A DNA stretch of 64,000 nucleotides from Allium sativum (GCA_030737875.1 CM060921.1:398762192-398826191), one strand, 5' to 3'; shown: positions 48,360 through 62,879, counted from the stretch's first letter. Made by a program: numbers and translations. Notes: generated by a model not told the origin, from the letters alone.

Positions 48360-50362
48360 TTTGGTATCAGAGCAGAAGGTTACCAGACTGGGCAAAAGTT
48401 TTCAAAGACCTTCTGAAAACTATTAGAAAACCGTTTACAAAGAAGCATTTTTCAAGAAAATTTTCTTTTAAAAGAAAAAGGCTATTCCCCAAAGGCCATT
48501 AGCACTATCCTTGTTTCCTTAATTGAATCTCTTTTCCTTTCTTTCCTCCATCTGTAGTCACAGTGGTTTTAACTGCGACTAGTCTTTTCTATCTACGAAA
48601 GTGCTTTCCATACGATGGAGGTGGTTCTCGAGAGACCAGTGGCCGCGTTATAAGAAAGGATAGTGAGAAAGAGGATAAAGGATACGAGCTTAAGGATGAG
48701 CAACTTGTTGGTATGGCTTAGTCCTCAAAGGAGGGAGAAAGATGAACAATGAAATCCATGACGAGAGAGTACCTTTGGCATGGTAAAACGGGGTGGATAG
48801 TTAAGTAGTATGGGACAAGGACAAGATCATCGGGAGGGCAATAGTATGCTCTCATTTCTAGGGTACCTCGGAAGGAGGGTAACGATCTTGTTAAAGGTTT
48901 AGCTTTTCTTCTCTATCATCCCGTTAGGACTTCGTTTTTCGTATCATTTAAGTCTGCTTCGATAGTTGAGTCTCTGCACCTTAAGTACTAGCGTAATAAA
49001 GAATCCCATTTTTGTCTCAAAGTCCTATTGGAGAATCAGTCCATTTATACATGACTTGTTTGGATTTGAGAATGTCTATGCCAAGTGTTGAGTTTGGAAA
49101 TAATGCTTATGTTTATAAGCTATGGATGGATTCTAGGGATGAAGTGGTTATCCAGTAGGGGGTGCCACTCTCGGTTTTGATAGGAGGGTAGTTAGACCTT
49201 TTGACTAGCCTTGGTAATACCCTCGAAGTATCATGTAACCTTTTTGAGGTTCTGTCATGACTAGTTACTTAGAATCCCTTGATGCCTTTATTGGAAATTT
49301 GAAGCCCGATCGAGGGGTGTTCGCCGATAAGACGGATGGTTTACTTCATTTATGCATGGGTTATAGAGATCACCCTAGTAAGTGCGCTTGATAACCTGGT
49401 TGACATCTGTTTACTTTCAAGAGAAAGATCTTCTACATGGAATATCTTATAGTATGTAAACGAGATCCAAGATTCATTAGTGAATTCTGGAAAGCTTGCA
49501 TGAGATCATGAGTACGCAGTCATGTTTGCGCCAAGTATTCTATAAAAAGAATAAGTGCAAGTAGAACGAGAGGCGACGAAGAAATGAGTTCCAGCTCATG
49601 TTATGGAAACAGGAAATAAGAAGCTACGAAATCGCGAAGTTAAAATATGGTCAAGGCACAATGGAATTAAGCCCAAGGAAATACGACTTTGATGGTCAAA
49701 GACTAGATACGCGCATGATATCTCTTTTTGGGAGTGTATCCTTGATCCATGTTTTCTGTAGAGCTTACTTGTAGGCTATCTTTTGTGGACATCCTCTCGG
49801 TCCTATTATCTGTTACGTAAGGAGTTTGTCTTGTTTATCTTCTCGACCCTGTTCCAGGGAATCCTAGGTAGAACCCTATGGATGTAAACATGTATTTGAA
49901 ACATGTTATGATTGATATGGTTGCAAGTGGTTGCAAGTGGTTGCTCGTGGATGCGCGAATACACATTAGATACTAGCTCGACTCGGTCACATTTCATATT
50001 GCATATGCACGAGTATTTATACTTGTTTATGGATGAAATCGAATGTATTATCATGCGGTTGTTGCATATGAATGAATGATTGTGCACGCATATAGTATCT
50101 ATATGACTAGGATTATTTGCATACATGTTGGATTCATGGCACTATACATATTTTGCATTAGAAAGATTATTCAGGCCTGATCATTAGCATTAGCTAAGGA
50201 ACATGTACACACACGTTTTGCATATATTCATACAGCATTAGAAATCATCAAAGGGCAATGGTTGCTTGTGGATGATGTTTTGAGTAGATGAATGATGGAT
50301 GTTAGGATATGTTCTTCCTAACTTGGAGATTTCGGGGACGAAATCCTAAAAGGTGGGGAGAA
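48360..50362 (+). mobile_element. Element C interior, non-coding
   Basis: The primer binding site TGGTATCAGAGC is at 48362-48373. The polypurine region CGGGGACGAAATCC...GGTGGGGAGAA lies directly before 50363. No gag or pol motif is found; short frames on either strand have no recognisable domain. Confidence 0.88.
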
Positions 50363-53300
50363 TGTAACAACCCGTATTTCGATACCATGTTAAAACGAGA
50401 ATCAAGGCAGAATTTAATTTTAAATTCTGAATCAAGTAAAACGGGCTATTCCATTGCGTTCGTCTCGGAAAAATACATGAAATAGAGTCTGAGTTTTCGA
50501 GAATCGGAGTCCGTATGACCAAGTTATGGTCCGACGAAGTTTTCAGAAAATTCAAGTTCAAAAACGAGTTCTAATTTCGAAAATTAGGGCTGGAGGGCTA
50601 GGCGGGAAAAATTCCCGCCAGGCTCCCCAAGTCGACAGCCCTGTCGACTTGGGAGTCGACATGGCTCTACCCAAGTCGACAGCCCTGTCGACTTGGGGGT
50701 CGACATATGGTGGACGGGCAGTTTTGCCTGGTGCACCTATTTTCTGTCTTGGCTAGGTTTTTGGGCCTGGTTTGAAATCTGATGGTTCAGGTTGGTCCTA
50801 GGGTTAATCTAAGGGTCCTAACTAATCCTAATCTCTATAAATAAGCCCCTAACCCTCTCCTAAATCCTCATTATTCATTTATGCAACTAAACTATGGCAA
50901 AATTGCTCCTCTCATGGCCTCCACTCAAAATCCTAGCCTCCACTTCATTTCTATGAGAGGTTTCATGATCAAGTGAGTATTAGAGAGTCCCTATGTTAGT
51001 ATGAGAGCTTCTCAAGTTGATTTCAAGGCTAAAGCTTTGATCTTGGTTCATCAAGATGGGGTTTTTATTGATTTGGAGGTTTCATCTTTGGGTTTTTGGA
51101 TGATGGCATGCATAGGCTTTGTCTCAATCTTTAATTTAAATCGATTTGTGCCTTCATAGCAATGTAAGCCCTTTCCCTACTCTTAGAAATTAACTATGAA
51201 GTTAAATGTTCATGTTGCAAGTTTGGGTTTGATCATTGAGTATGATACATGCTATCATGTCATGCAAGTTTATGAAGTCATTATCTTGATCTTGTGGGCT
51301 AAAAGCTACAACCTTTATGTTGAAATGTTGCATTATGCAACATGAGAACCCTCATAACCTTTATGTCAACTTGCATATGAAGTCATAACCCTTATATGAT
51401 GATATATGCGAGTTACTAGTCATCATTCCATGTCTTTTGTCACCATGATTCGCTTATGTGCCAAGTTTGGGTTTATGCATGTTTTTGAGGCTTAAGAATG
51501 TAACATGCAAGTTAATGAACACATTTGTGCCTCATTTGCCACCATGATTAACTTGTGGCTTAATATCCATTTTTGTCATGCCTTTGCCAAGTCTCTTCTT
51601 TTAATCCATTACGTGGTTGCGAACGTATATGCGAGTTTAAAAGCGTTGGGTTATGTTGTGGGTAATTTCTAATGACATGAAAATACAACTTGAAAACATG
51701 ACTTGAAATATAACATGGAAGTTGACATGTGAGTATGTTTGAAAATATGAAATGGGGAATTTACCTATTAAGTTAGGTCTACCCATACTATGGAATTGGG
51801 AATTTACCTATTAAGTTAGGTCTACCCAAATCCTTGAAAACTTGTAATATGTGTTGGAAACATAATGGACATGACACCTAGATAATATAAGTGTGGCCAA
51901 CTCGAGGTTGGGTTGAGTTTGCAACATAAAACTACCCGGAACCGACCGGCCTAACTAGTAGTTGCAAACAATAGGACCCAATGTGAGAAGTTGGTCATGT
52001 TGTGCTTGAACCCGAGGTTAGACCAAGTTGTGGTGTAAAGCTACCCGGAACCGACCGGCTTAACTAGTAACCACAACAAAGTCTAATGTGAGAGGTTGAG
52101 GTGCATTAAGTAATTAATGCCACATGATAGGGTTAAGTTAATTTGATTAATGACTCTTAACCAAATATGACATGGACAAATGGGTTAAGTAAATTGATTA
52201 GGCTAATGATACTTAACAAAACATGACAAGGTTGGGTAGGTTAAGTAACTTGATTTGCCTAATGACACTTAACCATTTTTATACGACTAGTGGACGGGGT
52301 TAAGTTAACCAACACTTGACCAAAACAACACGTGGATTTGATACGGTTAATTAAGCTTTCCTAATTACACTTAACCGTATAATACAGTTAGGGGATGTGG
52401 TTAAGTTAACCTGGACTCAACCCATCCAATTCGGCGATTTTGAAGTGGTTAAGTTAACCAACACTTAATCAATCCAACACGATAACTTGGTAAGGTCAAG
52501 TAAGTTTTCTTAATGACGCTTAACCGAAAAAAATACAGTTAATGGATGGGGTTAAGATCAGACCCAACTAGTCTAAACATGGAAATCGGATGGGGTTAAG
52601 TTAACCTAGACTTAATTAATCCCACTTGGTAGTTTAATGGGGTTAAGTTAAACACTTAACTAATCTAACATGGTGATTTGATGTGGTTAAGTGACCTATA
52701 CTTAACCAATCTAACTCGTGGATTTATTGAGGTTAAGTTAACCAATACTTAACCAATCCAACGTGATAACATGATAAGGTTAAGTTAGCCAATTTTGACA
52801 TGATTTGTAGACGATATTAAGTCATGAACTTAAGTGACACTTAATCCATTATATAAACCCTAATTCGGAGAATTAGGTGGATAACCGTAAGTAACAAGAA
52901 TAACGGGAATAAGGCTAAGTGGTAAACCTTAGTTGAAGAATAGCTAAGTAATAATTCTTGGTCAAAGAGATTTGGACCAGTTCATAGATAGATGAGTAAC
53001 CTGATACGGTAGGTCATCGTTTAAGTATACGAGTAGGAGCAAGTATCTGATTTAGATAAAGGCTCCAGCGAACTGGGTAACGAAGCAGCGGCTTCGGGGA
53101 ACGTGAGGATATTCTTGGTATCCCTCTGTGAGCTGCCAGGTGATCATACTAGGCTCATGAGAGGTTAAGGTCTGCGTTAGAAGAACCAAGAGTATGCCTT
53201 GGTTGCTAATTGAGCGACCTAAAGACGGGGATGGATAGGGGATAGTCGACGATACACGGTCGTGCCCTAGATAGCATTTCGTCAGGCTACCTACCATCTT

Positions 53301-54706
53301 TGGTCAAGCGTGTACGTACGGAAAGGCAGAGAACACCCAAAAGACCATAATTGCTATCTAATTATGGTTGCGGTAAGGCTAGGATTGTGGGTTGGCCAGT
53401 AGTGTGTTCTCGTAAAGGATTTATCATGTCTTGTCTTTCGCTAGTTAAGGGAGTGGTCTCGTGGTACCATAGCCACGTATAGAAAAAAACAGACCTTAGC
53501 ATCTGCATTGGCGGATAAACCGAAAGCTCCCGACCGAGTCCTGTATTTCTTGACCTGCCCTGTGACAGGACTCGAATGGCACGATGTGATACATGTGCAT
53601 ACAGTCATGGAAAAATGATTCACGATGAATGCGTGGGAAAAAGGGCGCGGTTGACGGTTAGCGTAATTCCTAGTGGCCCTGGGTGGTTGAACCAAAACTG
53701 AGATGCGAAAACATGCAGTAGGTAAGCATAATCCCTAGTAGTCCTAGGTAGCATAAGTCCTAGTTGTACAAACGATGATTCATGTTGAAAGACCCTAGTT
53801 AGATATAGGGTGACAATCAAAAACGATCTTAAGGATCATGGAACTATGTTAAAGTAGTATAGAATCTCATGGGAAAGCCCGTATGGTCTACGGCAAGGGA
53901 CTGAACATTTACATGGAATAAAACATACGATTTGAGTAACCTATATATGCGATATATTAGGTTGACATGGACCATTACACGACTTTCGAGTAAGGGTCAT
54001 TCATGGTTAACACATGATACGGTGGGGATACTAGTACGGTAGGTGCAGAGCTAAAAGACAGGATAGATACCATGGGATGTTATACGTGATAGATATCTTG
54101 GGGATATTATACTTGATAGGAACCTGACGATGGGATACCTTGTTTTATCTTGACATCGTAATTTATCATGACACCTTAGTTTATCTGAGTTCAGTAGTTC
54201 ATCCTGTTATTTTGATTTAGATTATCTATCTTGTCATCATGCTTATGTTCATCTCAGTTTCTCATGTCAGTTAACTTTACTAGTTTTTATGCTGATAGTA
54301 GATAGGGCTTACTCAGTCTTTTTGACTGACCCTTTTTGTTCGCCTCTTTTCTTCCGTTACCCCCAGGTTACAGGGAGGAAATACTGTTGGTTAGTTTGGA
54401 CTTCTTCTGCTTGAAGGTCATCATGGATGGCTTGGACTTTTCTTGGAAATGGCTACTTTACTGTTTTTACTTGGGGAATAATTTATGAAAAAGTCTTTAT
54501 GCTTCTTTACTATTGCAAGACAGGTTTTGATGTACTCTGATGTAAAAGGCTTTAGACCTTATTTATTCATGTTATGAAAGTTTGATTTTACTTCCGCTAT
54601 TTTATATGTTCTGTCTTGTGATATTTCTGTGCATGTTTACCAATAATGCCCCTCTAAAGCTAGTGCATTCTTTTGCGAGTGACCCTAGCGGAGGCGGGGT
54701 GTTACA
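50363..54706 (+). mobile_element. Element C 3' LTR
   Basis: It matches the 5' LTR closely. About 120 bases present at 46310-46430 are missing at about 52778, inside the hairpin array. It ends GGGGTGTTACA followed by ATATG. Confidence 0.93.
52110..52855 (+). repeat. GGTTAAGT/ACTTAACC hairpin array, element C 3' LTR
   Basis: Same array as in the 5' LTR, shortened by the deletion near 52778, which joins one GGTTAAGT unit to the tail of a later unit. Confidence 0.88.
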
Positions 54707-54711
54707 ATATG

Positions 54712-54960
54712 TGTATGCTTATTAGGATTTATCGGGTACCTAATACGGCCCAATAAATTTCCAAACCTCTCCCCGTACAAAGGAGGTTATAGTGAAATTT
54801 TTCGAAAATTCCGGGTGTTAGCCAAATTTTCGAAGAATTTGAAAATTCTCATAAACTGAAAAGTTGGAGAATGGAAGCCAGATTGAACGTAGAGTTAATT
54901 AATCAAACCACTTTCGGCTTTGTTCATTTTCGGGGATGAAAATTTTTAAGTGGGGGAGAT
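54712..54960 (+). mobile_element. Element D interior, right part with polypurine region
   Basis: Non-coding. It ends with CGGGGATGAAAATTTTTAAG and TGGGGGAGA directly before the D 3' LTR. The same motif precedes the 3' LTR of element A. Confidence 0.85.
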
Positions 54961-57900
54961 TGTTACAACCCGGAAAATCTGAACTAATTTAAAATTTTTA
55001 AATTGGCTAAAATAATGGATTTTAAATATTTAAAATAAATATTTTAAATAATAGCAATGAAAAGTGAGTTTGAATCGACATTTGAAAATGAATATAATTA
55101 ATTCTAATTATAAACAAGGCCTGATTGTCAAATGAATTTGAGTGAAACCAAAAATATTTAAATCTGTTAGTGAATACCTTTCTAACGAATCTGAAAAATC
55201 GAATTTTCATAGCGGAAAGCAAAAGTTATGGTCAAATGAATTTTCAGAAAGGTCGCTATGGAATTTATATAGCCCGTGGAATTGGCCATTTTGCATACGA
55301 CCTCGGAATTCGACGAAACCACTTTTGTTGGATCCGGGATGGGAAGTTATTTCTAGGTTTCAAATTTCATAATTTTTTTAAGCTAGTATGTGAGCGTGGC
55401 AAAGGAAAACGTGTTTTGGTCAATTACAGTTAAATTGGATCGACCAGAAATGGGCCTTTTTGCAAACGGTCTCGGAATTCGACGAAACTAGTTTTTTTGG
55501 GACCGTATCGTCAAAACATAGCCAGATTTATTTTTCTGGAATTTTTCGAATCAGTTTGTGGCCCTGGAAAATTGAAATGTACGTTCAAATTAAATATTGA
55601 ATGTTTTATATTTTAATTTGAATGGAAACTGACTGAAGCAGTCGAATGGGCCTACGAAACATATCCCATTGTGTTCGGAATGGGGGTAAAACGCTAGGGA
55701 CGACAGTCATTGGGTTTGAATTGGTGTTCGCAGGAGGCAAGGGGTATTTTCGGATTTTTAAAACTTTATAAATAAATAAAAATTGATTTGTCCACGTCAG
55801 ACCCCCCTCCCGACATTCTCTCTCCCCGATAAACGATATACGCCGGAGGCGCTTCAATCCTTCTCCTCCGATTATCTTCCAATCCACACAATAAAACGCC
55901 ACGACCCAGTTGAGTAAATTGAAGAGCACGATCTCGCCCTTAAATCCATCCTGGTCTTGAGTTTTATCGTGGAGTATCGGTGACGAATCGGCCTCTCAAA
56001 GTTCACCACTTTCGACCGCCGCCCCGCCTGATTCTGACCACCGAGTTGACCGCCATCAGAGGTGTAGGCGCGCCTCTCCTAGCCCTTCAAGGTGGCGCAG
56101 GCCGATCGTCATATAGTTGCACGGATTGAAAGAAAATTCAAAACCTAGTTTTGAAGAATTCAGAGAGGTATCGGCTATATTAATTTTCAACAGTTTTAAC
56201 ACCTTTAAACAGTTGCAAACTTTGAAAAATCAAATCTTTTTCATGTGTTGACGAAATTCGATGAAACAGGAAACATCGTGACCGTGTGGACGTCTTCTAC
56301 ATTCTAGAAGAGACCGCGTATTTTTCTGAGCCTTCTGCTATTTTTGGTGGAGTGGAACCAAATGTGAGATTTCTAATTTATAAACGATATGGAAAACGAC
56401 GATGTATAAATTATATAGTCGATGTATGAGTTATATAAGCGTTGTACACCTCATGTATAAGCGTTGTATAAGTTGTTCGTTCGATGTATAAGTTGTATAT
56501 GCGTTGTAAAAATTTTATATGTGTTGAAATAGAAGTGAAATGATATATATATATATATATATATATATACGCCCCTCGTCCACAAACCATTGACGATATT
56601 TATTGGTTAGGATTGGTGTGAAAATTGATTGATAGCGAATGGTTGATTGGAATTGTTTGTGGTTGATATTGATTTATTGTGGTTGAAAAATACCCGTTTG
56701 TGGTTGAGAAATATTTAGTTGAAACCACATAGGATTAGTTCGTGGAAATGAAATAAATATACATGCCGCCTGCGTGCGAACTAGACGCATGATTCCCCAT
56801 TGTCAAAAACAACGAGGTTTTAAGGTAGAGCGAGGAGCCGTACTAGGGACGGTCCCGGTTTTAACTACCCTGCCGTTATGCTGCCGAAATTTTGAATAAT
56901 ATTCATGTGTTTGAATTATTTTCATTTGATGAAACTATATTTATTTGTCGAATAGAAAGCCTTCATGTGTTGAGTCGATATTCATTTGTTGGATAGAAAT
57001 TCATGTGTTGAATGGTGTTCGTGTTTTTAAATATAAAAATCACATTTTTTATCTATATATATATATATATAAACTATAGAAAACCTTCATGTGTTGAATC
57101 GATATTCATTCGTTGAATAGAAATTCATGTGTTGAATGTTATTCGTGTTTTGAATATAAAAACCACATTTTTATCTATATATATAAACTATAGAAAATCT
57201 TCATGTGTTGAATCGATATTCATTCGTTGAATAGAAATTCATGTGTTGAATGGTATTCGTGTTTTAAATATAAAAACCACATTTTTATCTATATATATAA
57301 ACTATAGAAAACCTTCATGTGTTGAATCGATATTCATTCGTTGAATTGAAATTCATGTGTTGAATGGTGTTCGTGTTTTAAATATAAAAAAAATCACATT
57401 TTTATCTATATATATAAACTATAGAAAATCTTCATGTGTTGAATCGATATTCATTCGTTGAATAGAAATTCATGTGTTGAATGGTATTCATATTTGTAAA
57501 GAAATTGTTTTATAATAAAAATCCCATTTTTAACATCAATATGAGATGTATAAAATAATCTTGTTTTGAAATAAATTGTTTTAAAATAAAAATCCTATTT
57601 ATATCACCTATATGAACTATAGAAAATAATCGTGTTTTGAAATGAACTGTTTTCTAATAAAAATCACATTTTTATTATGTAAATGAATTGCTAAAAATAG
57701 TGAAGTGTTGAAATAGAAGACAATTAGATAAAAATATCATTTTTATCGAATGTATGAAAAGAATATAGCTTTGAAATCGAAGAATTGATATATATATATA
57801 TATATAAATAGAATTAAAATATATCGAATAACGACGCTGCAGTTCGTATTTTGAAACCGTGATTTCAATTGATTATATCGGGAGATCCGACCTTCGGATT

Positions 57901-60205
57901 TTCCTGAAATCGCAACCGTTGGGTTGGCTTTGGAAATATCTTTCCAACGGCACCAACTTTGTAAAAATCCAACGGTTGGATTGTCTGGAATGTTTAATTC
58001 AAATCTGAAGAAAAACAGCGCCAGAATCGATTATATATATATAAATATAATTATATTTAATCGAATAACGACGCTGTAGTTCGTATTTTGAAATCGAAAC
58101 TTCAAACGATTGCACCGGGAGATCCGACCATCGGATTTTCCCGAAACTGGAACCGTTGGATTCGTTTTGAAAAGATCTTTCTAATGATGTAAATTTTGTG
58201 AAGGTCCAACGGTTAGGTTTTCAGATATGTGTAAATCAAATCTAAAGAAAAACAGCGCCACGGCCGCGTTATGGCCCGAAGCGTCGTTTTGAATAAATAG
58301 GCTATTTTAAAATAAATAAAAATAGTGATAAATCGTTATAAAATATTATAAACGATATGGATGTGATTTAGAAATTAACTGAAGGTTGGCTAAGTCGAAT
58401 GGTTTCCTGGGTGTTGATCTGATGTTGGTTTCGGCCTTCGGGTTTAATATTTGGGAAATCGTTCTCTTACTGATTGACGGTTAGTGACTAATGAATTGAA
58501 ATGATGCGTGTATATGTTAGTGTTGCACTTGTTTATTTTATACGCGAGTTGCTCAGAAAGACCGGGTTTATCCCATTCTGAATAACTGAATCGACGATAA
58601 GAAATCGAAGATGAAGACGATGGTCGAAGACCGGAGATCTTCACCTCGTTTGGATGGTAACCAAGGTCCTGATTGGGAGGCATCCAGAAAAATGGATAAT
58701 GAGTGGTGATCGTCCAGACGTACGTGGTAATCGATGGGTTTGCGAGGTATATAGTGCCTCCGGTTTCGTTCAGACCCAGAACGGACTTGTAAATGGACTG
58801 TGTGTCTGACATTGTATTTTATTCTGTGTTGATTGATCTATGTTAAATATACATCTGTTTGGCGGCGGAGAATTTATTCTTTTTCGTAACGCCTTTCTCT
58901 GAAACGCACGAGCTCAGAGGTTGTATATCGATGGACATCAGTCGCATGTCATGAATTGCTAGTGTGGCATGCCTAAGTGGCAAATGATCAGGACTTCTGT
59001 TGAAAAGCAATGTCTTGTGGTGATGATCAAAGCACCGCCTGTGTGGCGTAGCTTTGTGTATAACGTGAATTCGCGAGCCTCACACTCCGGTATGAACTAG
59101 AAACGGGAGAGGACATCAGGGATGGCATGCGTTTCTTTCTAGCTAGAAGTGGCGTCAGCGGTTTTACACGCCCTGACGAGTTTGACTTATGTGGTTGTTA
59201 CTGTTGCGAGGCGCCTCGGTTTGATCGGACGATCCGGGTCCGATGGAGTCATTCGTTGGCTCACTTACGCCCCATAGGGCGGGGAAACGCATTGTTCAGG
59301 AATTTTAGTCCACATCGGTGGACCAGCCTTGACGATCCAAAGGTTTGACTGAGTACTTGCCTGAGGCACGGGCTAGAGCGTCTCGAAGTAGGTAAGGACT
59401 ATCTTTTGCCTTGGTTCATGACGAAAATCCAATTTCCAAATACGTGACTGTGCGGTTTTGATTGTATATATATATAGTGACATGATATATGGTACCCATG
59501 CCGTCTATGATTGATGGTTATGATTGAAATTGGTTTTGAAACATGTAAACACTAGTAATAATATCAATTGCTTTTGTTTTATTCGTATCAACCATATTTT
59601 GGCCATTATAAGGTAAAACTCTATCCTCCGGTTTGCGTTGCATTATGTGATGGGAACTGAGTCTTATAATGGCTTCATTTTTATAAAAAGCATTGTGATG
59701 TTTAAAAGAATGCTTTGTTTTAAAGCACTGGCAATCCAATGGAGTAAACCCGTTCCGTGAAAGTGGCGTGATCCTGTGATTAGCCATATTATAAATGTGT
59801 TGAGAGGATTTCTCATACCAGTCCCATGACTGACTCGTAGTTTGTTTCACTTTCAAACTCGGGTGCCCCTTTTTCTACACGGGCAGCCTTGTATTCTGGT
59901 TTAGCAGGCTTTATCCGGATAGCTGGAGCTGAAGATGGATTCTATCATTTATCTCTTTTTATGCTGTTCAGCTCCTATTGTACATTATGTTTGTTTTCCG
60001 CTGTAGACATATATGTATAGTTGAACTGTATTTGTACTAAGTGGGATCCTGTATACTGTGTAACTCTGATGATTATTTTATCCAGTATATTCTATTGCTC
60101 TTTATCTGGTGTATTTATTTAATTCTGCTCTGCTGTTATCTGTTTCTGTGTTATATTCCAAAGATTACCCTTGTCTCCGTCTGTACGGGAAATGGGGTCG
60201 TCTCA
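54961..60205 (+). mobile_element. Element D 3' LTR
   Basis: It starts TGTTACAACCCGG and ends GGGTCGTCTCA. Compared with the 5' LTR it lacks about 65 bases corresponding to 37678-37743 and has a shorter (AT)n run. The five-unit repeat is at 56955-57510, the palindrome pair at 57826-58260 and CAGTC/GACTG at 59819-59832. Confidence 0.92.
56955..57510 (+). repeat. About 115-bp tandem repeats with ATTCA/TGAAT hairpins, element D 3' LTR
   Basis: Five units start at about 56955, 57079, 57193, 57306 and 57424, in the same order as in the 5' LTR. Confidence 0.9.
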
Positions 60206-60210
60206 TTATC

Positions 60211-60835
60211 TCACCTCATCAGGTTTCCAGTTAACTTGGTTACTTCAATTCATATTGAATTCTTATTCAAATTACCAAGTTTCTCTTGCTTATTAATTTC
60301 AGCCATACAACTTAATCCATTTAAGTTTATTAATAAGCTCACAACATGTTATTCTCTAGATTGTGGCCCAAGGTCTGTAATCCACAACCCATTTTATCTT
60401 CTTGTTAATTTCATCATTACAATAACATGTTTTATTTAATATGTAATTAATTATATCCAATTCACACGTTTTCTAGTTAACATATCACTTACCATTTCTG
60501 ATTAAACATAACTTATTTCATTTCATAAGTTTTCCTCATTCTTTCTCATTTAATCATAATTCCATTTTACATGGTTAATACAACTTATCGTTGTTTACTT
60601 ATTAACTTAGTTCTATTAACTAAGGCCCATTAAAAAGTTTCTCTACCCGTTTATTATAACCTATGTTATAATTTCCTCTTGTCCCTACGACAAGCCTAAA
60701 CATTCTTATCCACGGGTTTCAGACTCCCAAGCTTACAGATTACTTAATTTATAATTAAGTGCAATGTATTCCCCCTTTTTAACTGGTTACAATTTTCCCC
60801 CTTTACTTATTACTTAATTTATAATTAAGTGTCCC
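60211..60835 (-). mobile_element. Element E, 5' LTR segment 3 (tentative)
   Basis: E resumes after element D. It is AT-rich and non-coding. A repeat of TTACTTAATTTATAATTAAGTG occurs twice (about 60743 and 60808), each copy with its own inverted repeat ACTTAATT/AATTAAGT. The true LTR start of E is not in the window. Confidence 0.45.
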
Positions 60836-61500
60836 TGTAACATACCGTATTTTTGGCCATTTAATACTAAATATTTAAATTTATTTCAAATATTGAATTG
60901 GAAACATAATTTAATTTCGATATATAATTTATTGATCAATATATGATTTAATTTTGAAAATATTAAATAATTGTAATTGAAATGATAATAGTTAAATTGG
61001 TAGTTAAAAATGAATCAAAAACAATTCAGGCAATCAGTATAAAATATTTATTGAATTAGAACGATAATAATAATTTATCTTCGATAAGTTTAATTATTTG
61101 AGATCAATTTATGTTTTTAAATCAAATTTAATTTAAATCATTAATTTAAATTGTAATTTCTTCTGTATAGTTAAATTTCTTTTTTTGAAACCTCTCTACT
61201 AAGTTTAGAATAGCATCATAGTCTTATAATGTCGATCGTGGCATTGAAATAGCTGTTCAGGGATTTAAATTAAAGGACTACAAGATATTTTAGTTACTTG
61301 AAATAAAATCAAATAAAATTAAAGCAGTGTATGTACTTAAGCAAACATGGATTCCTCAACTGACCTATATTTATTTCCTTCCCAATGCAAACGTTCTTAG
61401 CTATAGCTTCATTGTTAAATCATGTTTCTACCTTCAGTGCAAAGGAAAATAAGGAATTAATGGATTTGTACTGCTGTTTCCCCATTCACACCAATATAAC
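60836..61500 (+). mobile_element. Probable LTR start of a further element
   Basis: It starts TGTAACATACCG, the same type of start as the other giant LTRs, and continues AT-rich and non-coding until the second B copy inserts at 61501. No end or target duplication is visible, so the call rests on the start only. Confidence 0.4.
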
Positions 61501-62879
61501 TGTAATAACCCAGAAATCTGAGCCAATTTAAAAAATTTATTTTGGCAATTTCGATGAATTTTGAATATTTAAAATGAATTATTTTAAATAATAACGACGA
61601 GAAATTTATTTTGAATAGAAATAGAATGAATATATTTATTTGAAGCAGCAATAGAATATAAATATTTTATTTTAAATATAAAAGGAATTGAAAATGGCGC
61701 GGTAGTTCGAAAATTCGATTTCAAATTTGAAATGAATGTACAGGATTCAAAATAAATCGGATTTTAGCAAAACCAAAAATATTAGAACCTAATTGAGAAC
61801 ATCTTTCCGACGAATCCGAAAAATCAAAATTTCATAGCGGGAATAAAAAGTTATGCCTAGTTGAAAATTCAGAATAGTCGCTATGGAATTCTGGCTCGTA
61901 AAAAAAGGAAATTTTACAAATGACCTGTGTTTTCGACGAAACCACATTTGTTGGATCCGGGATGTCAAATTAGTGCTAGGTTTAAAAATTCATAATTTTT
62001 GAAGTCAATATGTGAGCGTGGCGAATTTAAACGCATTTGACCAGTTTTAGTTGAATTTAATCGACTGGAAAATGGCCATTTTTCAAACGGTCTAAAAATT
62101 TGATGAAATTAGTTTTGTTAGGACCGTGTCATCAATACAAAGCTAGAAATAATTTTTCTGGAATTTTTAGAGTCCATATGTGGCGCCGGTAAATTGAAAT
62201 GTACTTTCAAATTGAATATAAATTGATTTATATTTTAATTTAGAGAAAAACTGATTGTAACAGCCGAATTGGGTTACGGGGCATATCCCATTGTGTTCGG
62301 AATGGGGGTATTACATTAGGGACGACAGTCGGTGGGGTTGATTTCGAGTTCGAATTAAAAACTAACCTTTTGGAGAATAAAATAATAACATAATTAGTAT
62401 ATAATATATAACCTTACCCCTCCTTCATTTTTCTCTTCCACGACTCAATCAAAATAAAAAAAAACCCATTGACATAAACCTACCCCGTCGCCCACTTTAC
62501 CGCCTCCGCCTCCATAGACGCCGCCCCACCTCGCAACCGGCGCCACCTGCCCCCCCTTTCCCCCCTCTCCTCCGTCCACACCTCTCGTTACTCTCCCCGT
62601 CCATGTCAAGAACCCTAGCCCCCTGATTCTTGCCGCCAGCACCTCCCTGGCCCGCCGTTGCTACGCTGGAGTACCCCGTCGCCTTCCCCGACCCCACCCC
62701 CTCTTCCAGCCGCCTGTGGGCCCGTCGTTGTTCCTCTCTCTCCTTTTAAAACCCACCACAGCCCTAGACCGCCGGAAACTCACCGCTCCGACCACTTGAC
62801 CACCCACCGCCACCTCTTACATTGAAGAATCCATTTTTACAAAGAGAAAAAGTGAGTTTTATTTTTATCTTTATTTTTT

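Larger units (their letters stand above)
43892..54706 (+). mobile_element. Element C: giant-LTR non-autonomous element (10.8 kb)
   Basis: It is bounded by ATATG (43887-43891 and 54707-54711). The 5' LTR is 43892-48359 (4,468 bases) and the 3' LTR 50363-54706 (4,344 bases); both start TGTAACAACCCG and end GGGGTGTTACA. The interior is 2,003 bases without recognisable domains. The LTRs are nearly identical apart from a deletion of about 120 bases in the 3' LTR. Confidence 0.94.
37512..60205 (+). mobile_element. Element D: giant-LTR non-autonomous element, with element C nested in it
   Basis: It is bounded by TTATC (37507-37511 and 60206-60210). The 5' LTR is 37512-42820 (5,309 bases) and the 3' LTR 54961-60205 (5,245 bases). 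The interior without the nested element C is about 1.3 kb and has no protein domain. The primer binding site is at 42824 and the polypurine region at about 54929-54960. Confidence 0.93.

Noticed and set aside
62445..62697. Glycine-rich minus-strand frames near the B leader
   Set aside because: They mirror the C-rich plus-strand leader and have no conserved features.
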